Shown here: positions 1-11,015 of the stretch, piece after piece
Numbering within the stretch: the first letter of the stretch is position 1
Layout of the letters: each line of letters begins with the position of its first letter
NCBI RefSeq assembly: GCF_008923245.1
Contig: NZ_WBOS01000002.1
Location: 434,001-498,000 of the forward strand
DNA length: 64,000 nt
Reading direction: 5' to 3'
Origin: Cytobacillus depressus
Lineage (GTDB): Bacteria; Bacillota; Bacilli; Bacillales; Cytobacillaceae
The notes under the pieces: generated by a model
What the model was told of the DNA's origin: nothing
The model's database searches: none
Seen by the model: the letters and a program-made list of their open reading frames with translations, nothing else
Made by a program: the position numbers and the translations under genes

Positions 1-368
1 ATCGTAATAGAGGTGCAGCTTGGGGAATTTTAGAAGGGCAAATGTGGCTATTTTACATCATAACATTAATCGTTATCGTTGGAATTATTTACTATATTCG
101 AAAAGCAGCTAAAGGAAAATGGCTATTAGGCGTCGCATTAGGATTCATGCTCGGAGGAGCAATTGGTAATTTTATTGACCGGGTTCTTCATCAGGAAGTC
201 GTTGATTTTATTAATACTTATATTTTTGGCTATGATTTCCCTGTCTTTAATATTGCTGATTCTGCCCTAGTAATCGGTGTGGCGATGCTTATGATACAAA
301 TGCTTTTAGAAGAGAGAGCAATGAAAAAGGAGAAAACGCATGGAGAAAATGGAACACATCATTCCTGA
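1..368 (+). CDS. lspA: Lipoprotein signal peptidase (signal peptidase II), C-terminal part
   Basis: This membrane aspartic protease removes the signal peptide from diacylglyceryl-modified prolipoproteins. The reading frame enters from the left edge (codons in phase from base 3), so the N-terminus is outside the window. The visible part carries the family motifs in order: NRGAAWGIL near the start, then GNFIDRV and FNIADSAL, whose aspartates are the expected catalytic pair. Two hydrophobic segments flank them, and the tail is short, charged and His-containing. Its last 29 bases overlap rluD, the usual arrangement in Bacillus. An internal ATG at base 42 is not the true start. Confidence 0.95.
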   Translation, partial: RNRGAAWGILEGQMWLFYIITLIVIVGIIYYIRKAAKGKWLLGVALGFMLGGAIGNFIDRVLHQEVVDFINTYIFGYDFPVFNIADSALVIGVAMLMIQMLLEERAMKKEKTHGENGTHHS

Positions 369-1245
369 GGAGCAGGCGGGTGAAAGAATCGATAAAATTC
401 TTACTGCTTTGAATCAAGAGTGGTCGAGAACACAAGTTCAACAATGGATTAAGGATGAGCATGTGCTCGTCAACGGTCAGAAAATTAAAACGAACTATAA
501 ATGCAGTTTCAATGATCAAATCACTATTCAAATTCCAGAACCAGAGGAATTAAATGTTGTTTCGGAAGAAATGGACTTGGAAATTTATTATGAAGATCAG
601 GATGTTTTAGTTGTTAACAAGCCGAAAGGAATGGTCGTTCATCCAGCTCCAGGCCATTTAACAGGAACACTTGTAAATGGATTGATGGCACATTGCAAAG
701 ATTTATCTGGCATTAATGGAGTAATGAGACCTGGTATTGTTCACCGCATTGATAAAGATACGTCTGGGCTATTAATGGTTGCGAAAAATGACCTTGCCCA
801 TGAAAGTCTTGTTAATCAGCTCGTAGAAAAATCTGTAACGCGAAAATATAAAGCGATTGTTCATGGTGTCATCCCCCATGATTACGGTACAATTGATGCA
901 CCTATTGCTCGTGATCAAAAGGATCGCCAAAGTATGGCTGTCTCTGATAATGGAAAAAAAGCCGTTACTCATTTTCAAGTTCTAGACCGTTTCCAAGATT
1001 TCACACTCGTTGAATGTCAGTTAGAAACAGGAAGGACTCATCAAATTCGGGTTCATATGAAATACATTGGCTATCCCCTTGCAGGCGATCCGAAATATGG
1101 ACCGAGAAAGACATTAGACATTGGCGGTCAGGCGTTACATGCAGGAGTACTAGGCTTTATACATCCAAGGTCTGGGGAATATTTAGAATTTGAAGCTCCA
1201 TTACCTGATTATTTCGAGAAGCTTATCGAACAGCTGAAAAAATAA
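340..1245 (+). CDS. rluD: 23S rRNA pseudouridine synthase, RluD family
   Basis: The product is a 301-residue RluA/RluD-type pseudouridine synthase (B. subtilis YlyB), expected to modify 23S rRNA. An S4-like RNA-binding domain covers roughly residues 10-75 ([22 protein letters not shown]). The catalytic domain follows, with the [11 protein letters not shown] motif around residue 135 containing the catalytic aspartate, and the [11 protein letters not shown] motif near residue 230. The start is ATG 340, with an AAAGGAG ribosome site about seven bases upstream, inside the end of lspA, which suggests translational coupling. Length and sequence are ordinary for the family. The exact rRNA target positions cannot be read from sequence. 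Confidence 0.93.
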   Translation: MEKMEHIIPEEQAGERIDKILTALNQEWSRTQVQQWIKDEHVLVNGQKIKTNYKCSFNDQITIQIPEPEELNVVSEEMDLEIYYEDQDVLVVNKPKGMVVHPAPGHLTGTLVNGLMAHCKDLSGINGVMRPGIVHRIDKDTSGLLMVAKNDLAHESLVNQLVEKSVTRKYKAIVHGVIPHDYGTIDAPIARDQKDRQSMAVSDNGKKAVTHFQVLDRFQDFTLVECQLETGRTHQIRVHMKYIGYPLAGDPKYGPRKTLDIGGQALHAGVLGFIHPRSGEYLEFEAPLPDYFEKLIEQLKK

Positions 1246-1248
1246 TGA

Positions 1249-1277
1249 TTGACATATGCCTTTATGTGCAATAAAAT
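1249..1277 (+). promoter_or_regulatory. Sigma-A promoter of the pyr operon
   Basis: A perfect TTGACA (1249-1254) is followed after 17 bases by TAAAAT (1272-1277), immediately after the rluD stop codon. Transcription would begin near 1284, just before the first PyrR-binding loop. This is where the pyr promoter lies in B. subtilis. Confidence 0.8.
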
Positions 1278-1303
1278 GACAATAGTTAAATAAGTCCTTT
1301 AAT

Positions 1304-1416
1304 AACAGTCCCGTGAGGCTGAGAAGGAAGCGGATAAGATTCGAGGCATTTATGCATGTCTTGATTACTTAATGTACTTCCATACTCTCTCGCCATAACG
1401 GTGAGAGAGTTTTTTG
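1304..1416 (+). promoter_or_regulatory. PyrR-dependent attenuator 1 (pyr leader)
   Basis: The leader contains a PyrR-binding loop (AGTCCcgtGAGGCTgAGAAGG at about 1307-1327; the consensus has AGAGAGGCT). It ends in a terminator hairpin with the arm ACTCTCTC starting at 1384, its partner GTGAGAGAGT ending at 1410, and a T-run. In the family mechanism, UMP-bound PyrR stabilises the anti-antiterminator, so the terminator forms when pyrimidines are plentiful. The loop has a CG in place of the usual AG after AGTCC, a small deviation. Confidence 0.88.
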
Positions 1417-1421
1417 TTTAA

Positions 1422-1985
<564 letters not shown>

Positions 1986-2000
1986 ATAGCCCTTTTTAAA

Positions 2001-2105
2001 AGCAGTCCAGAGAGGCTGACAAAGGGGGAGTAACTTAAAGTTTACAGTCTATCACTGTATACTTATACCCTCTTTGTGCCAATAGAGCAAAAGAGGGTTT
2101 TTTTA
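2001..2105 (+). promoter_or_regulatory. PyrR-dependent attenuator 2 (pyrR-pyrP)
   Basis: A consensus PyrR-binding loop (AGTCCAGAGAGGCTGACAAAGG, split here as AGTCCAGAG plus AGGCTGACAAAGG) begins at 2004. It is followed by a terminator with arms ACCCTCTTT (2067-2075) and AAAGAGGGT (2090-2098) and a run of T. The arrangement matches the second pyr attenuator of B. subtilis. Confidence 0.9.
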
Positions 2106-2170
2106 TGGGGAATTGTGATTGATAAATAGAGCAAAAATATTAAACACAGATCCAGTAGGAGGGGGATAAT

Positions 2171-3451
2171 ATGAATAAGCCAGTATTAGACATAAAGGAT
2201 GTACCATCACCATCGCATTGGTTAACATTAAGCTTACAGCATTTATTCGCCATGTTCGGTGCAACAGTATTAGTTCCATACTTAGTCGATTTAAGTCCTG
2301 CCATCGCCTTAATTTCAAGCGGATTTGGAACACTAGCTTTTCTTTTTATCACTAAATGGAAAGTTCCTGCATATTTAGGCTCGTCATTCGCGTACATCAT
2401 ACCACTCACTGTAGCAGGTAGTACTGGTGGAATCGGCGCCATGATGATTGGCAGCTTTATGGTCGGGCTTTTATACGGAATCGTTGCATTAATCATAAAA
2501 AAAGCCGGCTATCGCTGGCTGATGAATCTTCTACCGCCAATCGTTGTCGGACCGGTCATAATGGTAATCGGATTAGCATTGTCGGGAACAGCCGTAGGAA
2601 TGGCAATGAATGATCCGGTCACAAGCGAATACAGTGTACTGCACTTTTCAGTCGCACTTGTCACGTTAGCTGTAACGATCATCTTCTCAATTTACTTTAA
2701 AGGAATATTAAGTATGATCCCGATATTAGCAGGTATCATCATTGGTTATCTTTATGCCTTGGCAGTAGGAATTGTCGATTTTACCGGAGTACGAGAGGCT
2801 AACTGGATTGAAATCCCTGATTTTGTTTTCCCTTTCGCTCACTATGATTTGAAAATTACCTTAGATCTGATGCTCTTAATGATTCCAGTCGCCATAGTCA
2901 CAATCTCAGAGCATATTGGTCATCAGCTCGTCTTAGGAAAGGTTGTAAACAAAGATTATATTAAAGACCCTGGACTCCATCGTTCGCTTTTAGGAGATGG
3001 AACAGCTACAATGATCTCCGCTATCATGGGAGGGCCGCCAAAAACAACTTACGGCGAAAACATTGGTGTACTGGCAATAACGAGAATTTACAGTGTATAT
3101 GTGTTAGCCGGAGCGGCTGTCATCGCCATTATATTCGGTTTTATCGGAAAAATCTCAGCACTAATCAGCTCCATTCCGACACCAGTTATGGGTGGAGTAT
3201 CCATCCTCTTATTTGGAATCATCGCATCATCTGGTTTAAGAATGCTTGTTGACAGTAAGGTAGATTTCGGTGAAAAGCGAAATCTAGTCATCGCCTCAGT
3301 CATTCTAGTCATCGGCATTGGTGGAGCACATATCGATATTGGCCCATTACAGATTCAAGGAATGGCACTAGCAGCAATTTTCGGAGTAGTATTAAACTTG
3401 ATTTTACCTGGCCGGGAGCCGGTAAAGGAAAATATTTCTGAAGTAGCATAA
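2171..3451 (+). CDS. pyrP: Uracil permease
   Basis: This 426-residue NCS2-family nucleobase transporter is expected to import uracil by proton symport across the cytoplasmic membrane. It has the hydrophobic profile of a 12-14 segment carrier, with the N-terminal signature HWLTLSLQHLFAMFGATVLVP. In the middle, SEHIGHQL and the later GGPPKTTYGENIG stretch correspond to the substrate-site helices of UraA-like carriers. A strong GGAGGGGG ribosome site precedes ATG 2171. It lies between attenuators 2 and 3, so its expression is set by PyrR independently of pyrB onward. Confidence 0.95.
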   Translation: MNKPVLDIKDVPSPSHWLTLSLQHLFAMFGATVLVPYLVDLSPAIALISSGFGTLAFLFITKWKVPAYLGSSFAYIIPLTVAGSTGGIGAMMIGSFMVGLLYGIVALIIKKAGYRWLMNLLPPIVVGPVIMVIGLALSGTAVGMAMNDPVTSEYSVLHFSVALVTLAVTIIFSIYFKGILSMIPILAGIIIGYLYALAVGIVDFTGVREANWIEIPDFVFPFAHYDLKITLDLMLLMIPVAIVTISEHIGHQLVLGKVVNKDYIKDPGLHRSLLGDGTATMISAIMGGPPKTTYGENIGVLAITRIYSVYVLAGAAVIAIIFGFIGKISALISSIPTPVMGGVSILLFGIIASSGLRMLVDSKVDFGEKRNLVIASVILVIGIGGAHIDIGPLQIQGMALAAIFGVVLNLILPGREPVKENISEVA

Positions 3452-3469
3452 TATATAACGCCTTTTAAG

Positions 3470-3590
3470 TAAGTCCAGAGAGATTTGTAAGGGTGTTGAA
3501 GTGATTCGGTTGCGGGGCTAGTCTCCTTGTGCCCAAAATGTCTCTTCAACTCTTCAGCACCCTGACAATAATAAGTCAGGGTGTTTTTTA
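3470..3590 (+). promoter_or_regulatory. PyrR-dependent attenuator 3 (pyrP-pyrB)
   Basis: A third PyrR-binding loop starts at 3472 (AGTCCAGAGAGATTTGTAAGG, shown in pieces as AGTCCAGAGAG and ATTTGTAAGG). The intrinsic terminator has arms CACCCTGAC (from 3558) and GTCAGGGTG (3575-3583), then a T-run. The loop keeps AGTCCAGAGAG but has ATTTGT where the other two have GCTGA, so its affinity for PyrR may differ. Confidence 0.87.
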
Positions 3591-3612
3591 GAAGAAAAAG
3601 GAGGATATGAAA

Positions 3613-4554
3613 ATGAAAAATTTACTTACGACAACAGAATTAACGATTAGTGAAATTAATGAAATTCTTGAAGACGCGCAATACTTCTTAGACGGGGGTA
3701 CTTGGTCCCTTAAGAAAAATCTGTTTGTTGCCAATCTATTTTTTGAAAATAGCACAAGGACGAAATGCAGCTTTGAAGTGGCGGAAAGAAGATTAGGAAT
3801 AGATACGATTCCATTTGAAGTAAGTACATCAAGTGTGCAAAAAGGCGAAACTCTTTATGACACAGTTAAAACGCTTGAAGCGATTGGAGCAAATGCAGTC
3901 ATTATTCGCCATAGTGAAGATCGTTATTTTGACGAGCTTGAAGGAAAAACCGATGTGGCCATAATTAACGCTGGTGACGGATGTGGACATCATCCTACAC
4001 AATCCTTGCTTGATTTATTAACGATCAAACAAGAATTTGGGGGCTTTAACGGATTAAAAGTCGCAATAATTGGTGATATCAGACATAGCCGAGTTGCAAG
4101 ATCGAATGCCGATACATTAGTGAGACTTGGTGCAGAAGTTGTATTTTCCGGACCAGAAGAGTGGTTTGATGATGAAATACTTGAAAATGGAGTACGCTTT
4201 GAAGATATTGATACAGCAGTAGCAACTTCAGATGTTGTCATGCTCTTAAGAATTCAGCATGAACGCCATGAAGTAAAAAATGATCGGACAGCAGAGGAAT
4301 ATCATCAAGCTTTTGGATTGACTGTGGAAAGAGAAAGAACAATGAAGCCAGGGAGTATTATTATGCATCCGGCTCCAATCAATCGGAATGTTGAGATTGC
4401 TGATTGTTTAGTAGAATGTGAACGTTCTAGAATATTTAAGCAAATGACAAACGGTGTTTATGTAAGAATGGCGGTCCTAAAAAGGGCACTTGAACAATCT
4501 GAAAGGGGCGGAAAAGATGTCAACACTTATAAAGAATGGGCAGTTGCTAACTAA
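3613..4554 (+). CDS. pyrB: Aspartate carbamoyltransferase catalytic chain
   Basis: PyrB joins carbamoyl phosphate and aspartate to make carbamoyl aspartate, the first committed pyrimidine step. The carbamoyl-phosphate loop [13 protein letters not shown] lies near residue 45 and [12 protein letters not shown] near 130. MHPAPINR and the C-terminal [16 protein letters not shown] are also typical. There is no regulatory chain gene, as is normal in bacilli. ATG 3613 is preferred over the ATG at 3607 because the AAAGGAGG site ends at 3604 and leaves only two bases to the latter. The gene overlaps pyrC by 38 bases. Its substrate carbamoyl phosphate must come from a synthetase encoded elsewhere, since pyrAA/pyrAB are not in this operon. 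Confidence 0.96.
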   Translation: MKNLLTTTELTISEINEILEDAQYFLDGGTWSLKKNLFVANLFFENSTRTKCSFEVAERRLGIDTIPFEVSTSSVQKGETLYDTVKTLEAIGANAVIIRHSEDRYFDELEGKTDVAIINAGDGCGHHPTQSLLDLLTIKQEFGGFNGLKVAIIGDIRHSRVARSNADTLVRLGAEVVFSGPEEWFDDEILENGVRFEDIDTAVATSDVVMLLRIQHERHEVKNDRTAEEYHQAFGLTVERERTMKPGSIIMHPAPINRNVEIADCLVECERSRIFKQMTNGVYVRMAVLKRALEQSERGGKDVNTYKEWAVAN

Positions 4555-5803
4555 TGAAGGAAAATTCATTAAAAGAGATATTTTAATAGAGGCTGGAAAG
4601 ATAGTTGAAATTAGTGAAGGGATTACAAAAAAAGCAAAGGAAGTCATTGATGCTTCGGACTTACTAATAGCTCCGGGATTTATTGATTTACATGTTCATC
4701 TTCGTGAACCCGGCGGAGAAAAGAAGGAAACGATTGCGACGGGTACAATGTCAGCAGCTAAAGGCGGATTTACTACAGTAGCTGCTATGCCAAATACGAG
4801 ACCTGTCCCAGATTCTAAAGAGCAGCTAGAGAAGATAAACAAACGTATTGAAGAGACAGCGGCTGTTCGTGTCCTTCCATACGCCTCGATAACGATCCGC
4901 GAAATTGGTGAGGAGCTAACTGATTTTGCTGCACTTAAAGAAGCCGGAGCCTTCGCTTTTACGGATGACGGTGTCGGTGTTCAATCAGCTGCTATGATGC
5001 TTGCTGCTATGAAAAAAGCAGCAGAAATCAATATGGCAATTGTCGCGCATTGTGAAGAAAATACACTTATTAATAAAGGATCAGTTCATGAAGGAGAGTT
5101 TTCAAAAAAGCATGGCTTGAATGGAATTCCTTCTGTATGTGAATCTGTACATATAGCGAGGGACGTTTTGCTTTCTGAAGCAGCCAACTGTCATTATCAT
5201 GTGTGCCATATTAGCACAAAGGAATCGGTTCGAGTTGTAAGAGATGCTAAAAAGGCGGGTATTAAAGTAACTGCAGAAGTAACGCCCCATCACCTGCTTT
5301 TATGTGAGAGAGATATTCCAGGATTAGATACCAATTATAAAATGAATCCTCCTTTAAGAGGAGCCGCAGATAAAGAAGCTTTAATTGAAGGACTTCTAGA
5401 TGGAACGATTGATTTCATTGCAACTGATCATGCTCCGCATACGGCAGAAGAAAAGGCTGCCGGCATGAAGCTGGCTCCATTCGGAATTGTCGGATTAGAA
5501 ACCGCGTTCCCGCTCCTTTATACTCATTGCGTTGAAAAAGGAGTATTCACATTAAAACAATTAATTGATTTCTTAACGATAAAGCCGGCTGAAACGTTCG
5601 GCCTCTCAACTGGAAAAATTGCAGTTGGAGCAGAAGCGGATATCGTATTACTAGATTTAAATCATACAGAAAAAATCGATCCTGAGCAATTTTTATCAAA
5701 AGGCCGGAATACGCCATTTGGGGGCTGGGATTGTAAAGGCTGGCCAGTATTAACAATGGTTAATGGGGAAATTGCCTGGAAAAAAAGTAGTGTCACAGTT
5801 TAA
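4517..5803 (+). CDS. pyrC: Dihydroorotase
   Basis: PyrC is a zinc amidohydrolase that cyclises carbamoyl aspartate to dihydroorotate. The metal-binding HVHLREPG motif is near residue 60, and the ATDHAPH motif near residue 303 carries the catalytic aspartate; both fit the class I dihydroorotase type. The start ATG 4517 follows a GAAAGGGGCGG ribosome site inside the end of pyrB; an upstream in-frame TTG lacks such a site. At 428 residues it has the B. subtilis length and looks complete. After its stop only 40 bases separate it from pyrK. Confidence 0.96.
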   Translation: MSTLIKNGQLLTNEGKFIKRDILIEAGKIVEISEGITKKAKEVIDASDLLIAPGFIDLHVHLREPGGEKKETIATGTMSAAKGGFTTVAAMPNTRPVPDSKEQLEKINKRIEETAAVRVLPYASITIREIGEELTDFAALKEAGAFAFTDDGVGVQSAAMMLAAMKKAAEINMAIVAHCEENTLINKGSVHEGEFSKKHGLNGIPSVCESVHIARDVLLSEAANCHYHVCHISTKESVRVVRDAKKAGIKVTAEVTPHHLLLCERDIPGLDTNYKMNPPLRGAADKEALIEGLLDGTIDFIATDHAPHTAEEKAAGMKLAPFGIVGLETAFPLLYTHCVEKGVFTLKQLIDFLTIKPAETFGLSTGKIAVGAEADIVLLDLNHTEKIDPEQFLSKGRNTPFGGWDCKGWPVLTMVNGEIAWKKSSVTV

Positions 5804-5843
5804 AAACAACGAGGCATGGAAAAGTCCAAAAGGTGGTATTCGC

Positions 5844-8245
<2,402 letters not shown>

Positions 8246-8249
<4 letters not shown>

Positions 8250-8890
8250 AGCGCCAAATTGCAGAAAGCTTACTAGAAATAAAGGCAGTCGCCTTAAAGC
8301 CTAACGAACCTTTTACGTGGTCATCCGGTTTACGTGCTCCGATATATTGTGATAATCGCCTAACATTATCATACCCTTCTGTGCGTAAAGAAATTGCGAA
8401 TGGGCTTCGGGAAATGATTTTAACAAAATTTCCTGAAGCTGAGCTTATTGCCGGTACGGCTACAGCAGGTATTCCGCATGCAGCATGGGTTAGTGATTTG
8501 CTTGATCTCCCAATGTGCTATGTTCGTTCAAAGCCAAAGGGTCATGGACAAGGAAATCAAATTGAGGGTAAAGCAGAGGCAGGTCAAAAGGTAGTCGTCA
8601 TTGAAGACTTAATTTCAACAGGAGGCAGCGTCATTACGGCTGTTGAAGCATTAAGAAAGGCTGGATGTGACGTATTAGGAGTAGTAGCAATTTTTACGTA
8701 TCAGCTGCAAAAAGGAAAAGAGCTCCTTGAAAATGCCGGTATTACAGCTTATACTTTGACCGATTTCGAAACATTATCTGAAATAGCAAAAGAAAAAGGC
8801 TATATTCAAGCTGAAGATATGGTAACGCTAGCTGAGTGGAGAAAAGACCCTGTCGCTTGGGGATCACATTCAACTGAAGTTATACGGTAA
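8246..8890 (+). CDS. pyrE: Orotate phosphoribosyltransferase
   Basis: PyrE makes OMP from orotate and PRPP. The PRPP motif [13 protein letters not shown] lies near residue 120, and the orotate-binding [16 protein letters not shown] stretch near residue 25. The start ATG 8246 overlaps the pyrF stop (ATGA) and has GGAGG at 8231-8235; a GTG-type extension to 8228 would add six residues with no ribosome site. It is the last gene of the pyr operon and is followed by a palindromic terminator. The C-terminus is a few residues longer than usual, otherwise ordinary. Confidence 0.95.
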
Positions 8891-8897
8891 GGCATAC

Positions 8898-8925
8898 AAA
8901 AGGCAAGCGCTAGCGCTTGCCTTTT
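8898..8925. terminator. Bidirectional terminator between pyrE and rqcH
   Basis: A perfect palindrome built on GGCAAGCGC / GCGCTTGCC with flanking A and T runs lies between the convergent stop codons of pyrE and rqcH. It can therefore terminate both transcripts. Confidence 0.88.
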
Positions 8926-8931
8926 ATATGT

Positions 8932-10641
8932 TTAGTTTTTCCTAGCTAGAACAGCATCCTCATCAGGTGTAACGTACACTGTTTGTTGATGATCATAAAT
9001 GACGAATCCCGGCTTTGCTCCGCTTGGCTTTTTGACATGTCTAATTTGGGTGAAATCTACAGGAACGGAGCTTGAATTCCGTGCTTTACTGAAATAGGCG
9101 GCGAGCCCAGCAGCCTCAAGAATTGTCTTTTCTGAAGGTTCTTTACTGCGAATGACGACGTGGGACCCAGGGATATCTTTTGTATGCAGCCAGATTTCAT
9201 CTCTGCCAGCAAGTTTATTAGTTAAGTAATCATTTTGTTTATTATTTTTTCCGACTAAAATTTCCGTTCCGTCTGTTGAGGTGTAGCGATCGAGAACCGG
9301 CTTCGCATTTTGAGTTTTTTTATTTTTTCGCTTCTGCTTATCTTTTAGATAGTTTCCTTCAATAAGCTCTTCACGGATCTCCTCAATATCTTTAGGTGAC
9401 GCCGACTCAACCTGCTGCAGTAAGTTCTCAAAATACGCTAGCTCTTTTTTAGCTATCTCGATTTGTTCCTTTACGATGCTAATCGAATTTTTTGCCTTCT
9501 GATATTTTGTAAAAAACTTCTGTGCATTTTCCGATGGTGTTTTTTGCGGCTCTAAAGGAATCGTCACCGTTTCTCCATGTTCATCGTAATAATTGATGAC
9601 CTCAATTTCCTTCATCCCTTTTTGAATGGCATATATATTTGCTGTTATCAGCTCGCCATAAAGCTGATGAATGTCTGCATTTTCCGCATCCTTTAAAGTA
9701 GTTAAAAGCTTTTCAATCTTCTTTTCATTTTTTTCTTTTTCATTAATAATAAATCGTTCAAGGCCGTGCGCCTGCTGTTTCACACGGTCACGTTCAGCTT
9801 TGCCAAAATAAAAGCGATCAAGCAGTGCACTTAAGCTGTGAAACTCTCTAGCCTCACCTTGCAAATAATGCAATGGAAACAGATAAAAATTCTCCTTCGC
9901 TTCACTAATCGTAATAGCTGGCTGTATGTCATGCTCCTTTACTTTTTGCAAGATCGATAAAAAAGCTTTTGGTAAGGTGGCTCGATTAGCTATTCCTGCC
10001 TGAAAGATAGCTTCTTTAGCGAGAAGCGGTGATATCCCTGCGAAGGCTGAAACAAGCTGCTTATCTAGCTTACCGCTATTAAAATCCAATTGTCTTAATA
10101 CGGCAGTTTCGTCTGCATCAAAAGGATTTAATTTATTTTGACTTGGCGGCAATATGTATTCCTGGCCAGGTAAAATGGCTCGATGTGTGTTTACGGCAAA
10201 GGAAACATGCTTAATACTATCTAGAATCATATTTCTCGCTTTATCGACTAATGTTATATTGCTATGTCTACCCATAATCTCAACGATAAGCTGTTTATAG
10301 GATGTATCCCCGATTTCGTTTCGCCCTTTAACTTCAAAAATAATAATCCGATCCGTACCAACCTGCTTTATTTCTTCCAGAAAATAACCTTCTAAATGTT
10401 TTCTTAATAGCATACAAAACATTGGAGGCTCAGAAGGGTTATCATATGCTTCATTTGTCAGCTGCACCCTTGCATTACTAGGGTGAGCAGACAAGAGCAA
10501 CTTATGATTTTTTCCATTTGCTCGTATGATTAGAATAATTTCATTTTTATAAGGCTGATGGATTTTATTAATCCTGCCGCCTTTTAATTCACGGGTCAGC
10601 TCTTCAGTCATGGCCCGCGAAAATAATCCGTCAAATGACAT
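8932..10641 (-). CDS. rqcH: Ribosome quality control protein RqcH (NFACT family, formerly YloA/FbpA)
   Basis: RqcH binds the obstructed 50S subunit carrying a stalled peptidyl-tRNA and directs C-terminal alanine tailing for degradation. Older annotations call it a fibronectin-binding protein. The NFACT-N domain (residues about 5-440) holds [18 protein letters not shown] and [17 protein letters not shown] coiled-coil region follows (about 290-430), and the NFACT-R domain contains [19 protein letters not shown]. The start is ATG at 10641, where the family begins and a GGATG site precedes it; the frame extends 23 codons further without support. It is convergent with pyrE and divergent from the calcium ATPase gene. 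Length is 569 residues. Confidence 0.95.
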   Translation of the reverse strand: MSFDGLFSRAMTEELTRELKGGRINKIHQPYKNEIILIIRANGKNHKLLLSAHPSNARVQLTNEAYDNPSEPPMFCMLLRKHLEGYFLEEIKQVGTDRIIIFEVKGRNEIGDTSYKQLIVEIMGRHSNITLVDKARNMILDSIKHVSFAVNTHRAILPGQEYILPPSQNKLNPFDADETAVLRQLDFNSGKLDKQLVSAFAGISPLLAKEAIFQAGIANRATLPKAFLSILQKVKEHDIQPAITISEAKENFYLFPLHYLQGEAREFHSLSALLDRFYFGKAERDRVKQQAHGLERFIINEKEKNEKKIEKLLTTLKDAENADIHQLYGELITANIYAIQKGMKEIEVINYYDEHGETVTIPLEPQKTPSENAQKFFTKYQKAKNSISIVKEQIEIAKKELAYFENLLQQVESASPKDIEEIREELIEGNYLKDKQKRKNKKTQNAKPVLDRYTSTDGTEILVGKNNKQNDYLTNKLAGRDEIWLHTKDIPGSHVVIRSKEPSEKTILEAAGLAAYFSKARNSSSVPVDFTQIRHVKKPSGAKPGFVIYDHQQTVYVTPDEDAVLARKN

Positions 10642-10816
10642 ATTGGAACATCCTTTACTTAATATATTGTGTTTAATCGCTTGCGTAATTAACATTTCCG
10701 CATTTCGCAATCATCTATAAATATTCTAGCATTTTTTTGCCCAAGGCTGAATAAGCTTTCTTTGAAAAGACTGTTTTCGCTAGTTTGTACAAGCACGGGC
10801 TTTTTTACAAGGTTAG

Positions 10817-10990
10817 AAAAGCGAGGCGACTGTACAGCCCCGACAAGCATAAGGCAATCTTTCATGAAGGTTGTACTTTAACCTTCATGGGAGATTGACT
10901 TATGACCTCGAGGTCAACAAAAACGCGACGTCCTGTCGCATTGTTGACACTAGTACGTCCTGTACGTGGGGCTAGGAGCCGCAGCTAGAC
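10817..10990. repeat. Dispersed imperfect palindrome, copy A, with an internal insertion
   Basis: The 374-base gap between rqcH and the calcium ATPase gene contains this element and no gene. It shares GCCCCGACAAGCA, the central AAGGTT...AACCTTCATGGGAG arms, GACTTATGACCTCGAGG and a closing GCAGCTAGAC with copies B and C. Between CTCGAGG and GGGGCTAGG it carries about 55 extra bases. These form a hairpin with outer arms GTCAACAA (10913-10920) and TTGTTGAC (10941-10948), plus the short palindromes GCGAC-GTCCT-GTCGC and GTAC-GTCCT-GTAC. Confidence 0.75.
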
Positions 10991-11015
10991 AATAAGGAGG
11001 AAGCGTGATGTCCGT

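Noticed and set aside
2140-2496. A - strand frame of 118 codons over pyrP
   Set aside because: It is the shadow of a hydrophobic transporter gene with strong sense coding, a good ribosome site and family motifs.
8932-10641. Fibronectin-binding adhesin as the function of the - strand gene
   Set aside because: This is an old family name; the NFACT domains and motifs identify RqcH, a ribosome quality control factor without a signal peptide.
10642-10815. A possible small gene before the calcium ATPase
   Set aside because: No frame with a ribosome site is visible; the gap is explained by promoter sequence and repeat copy A.
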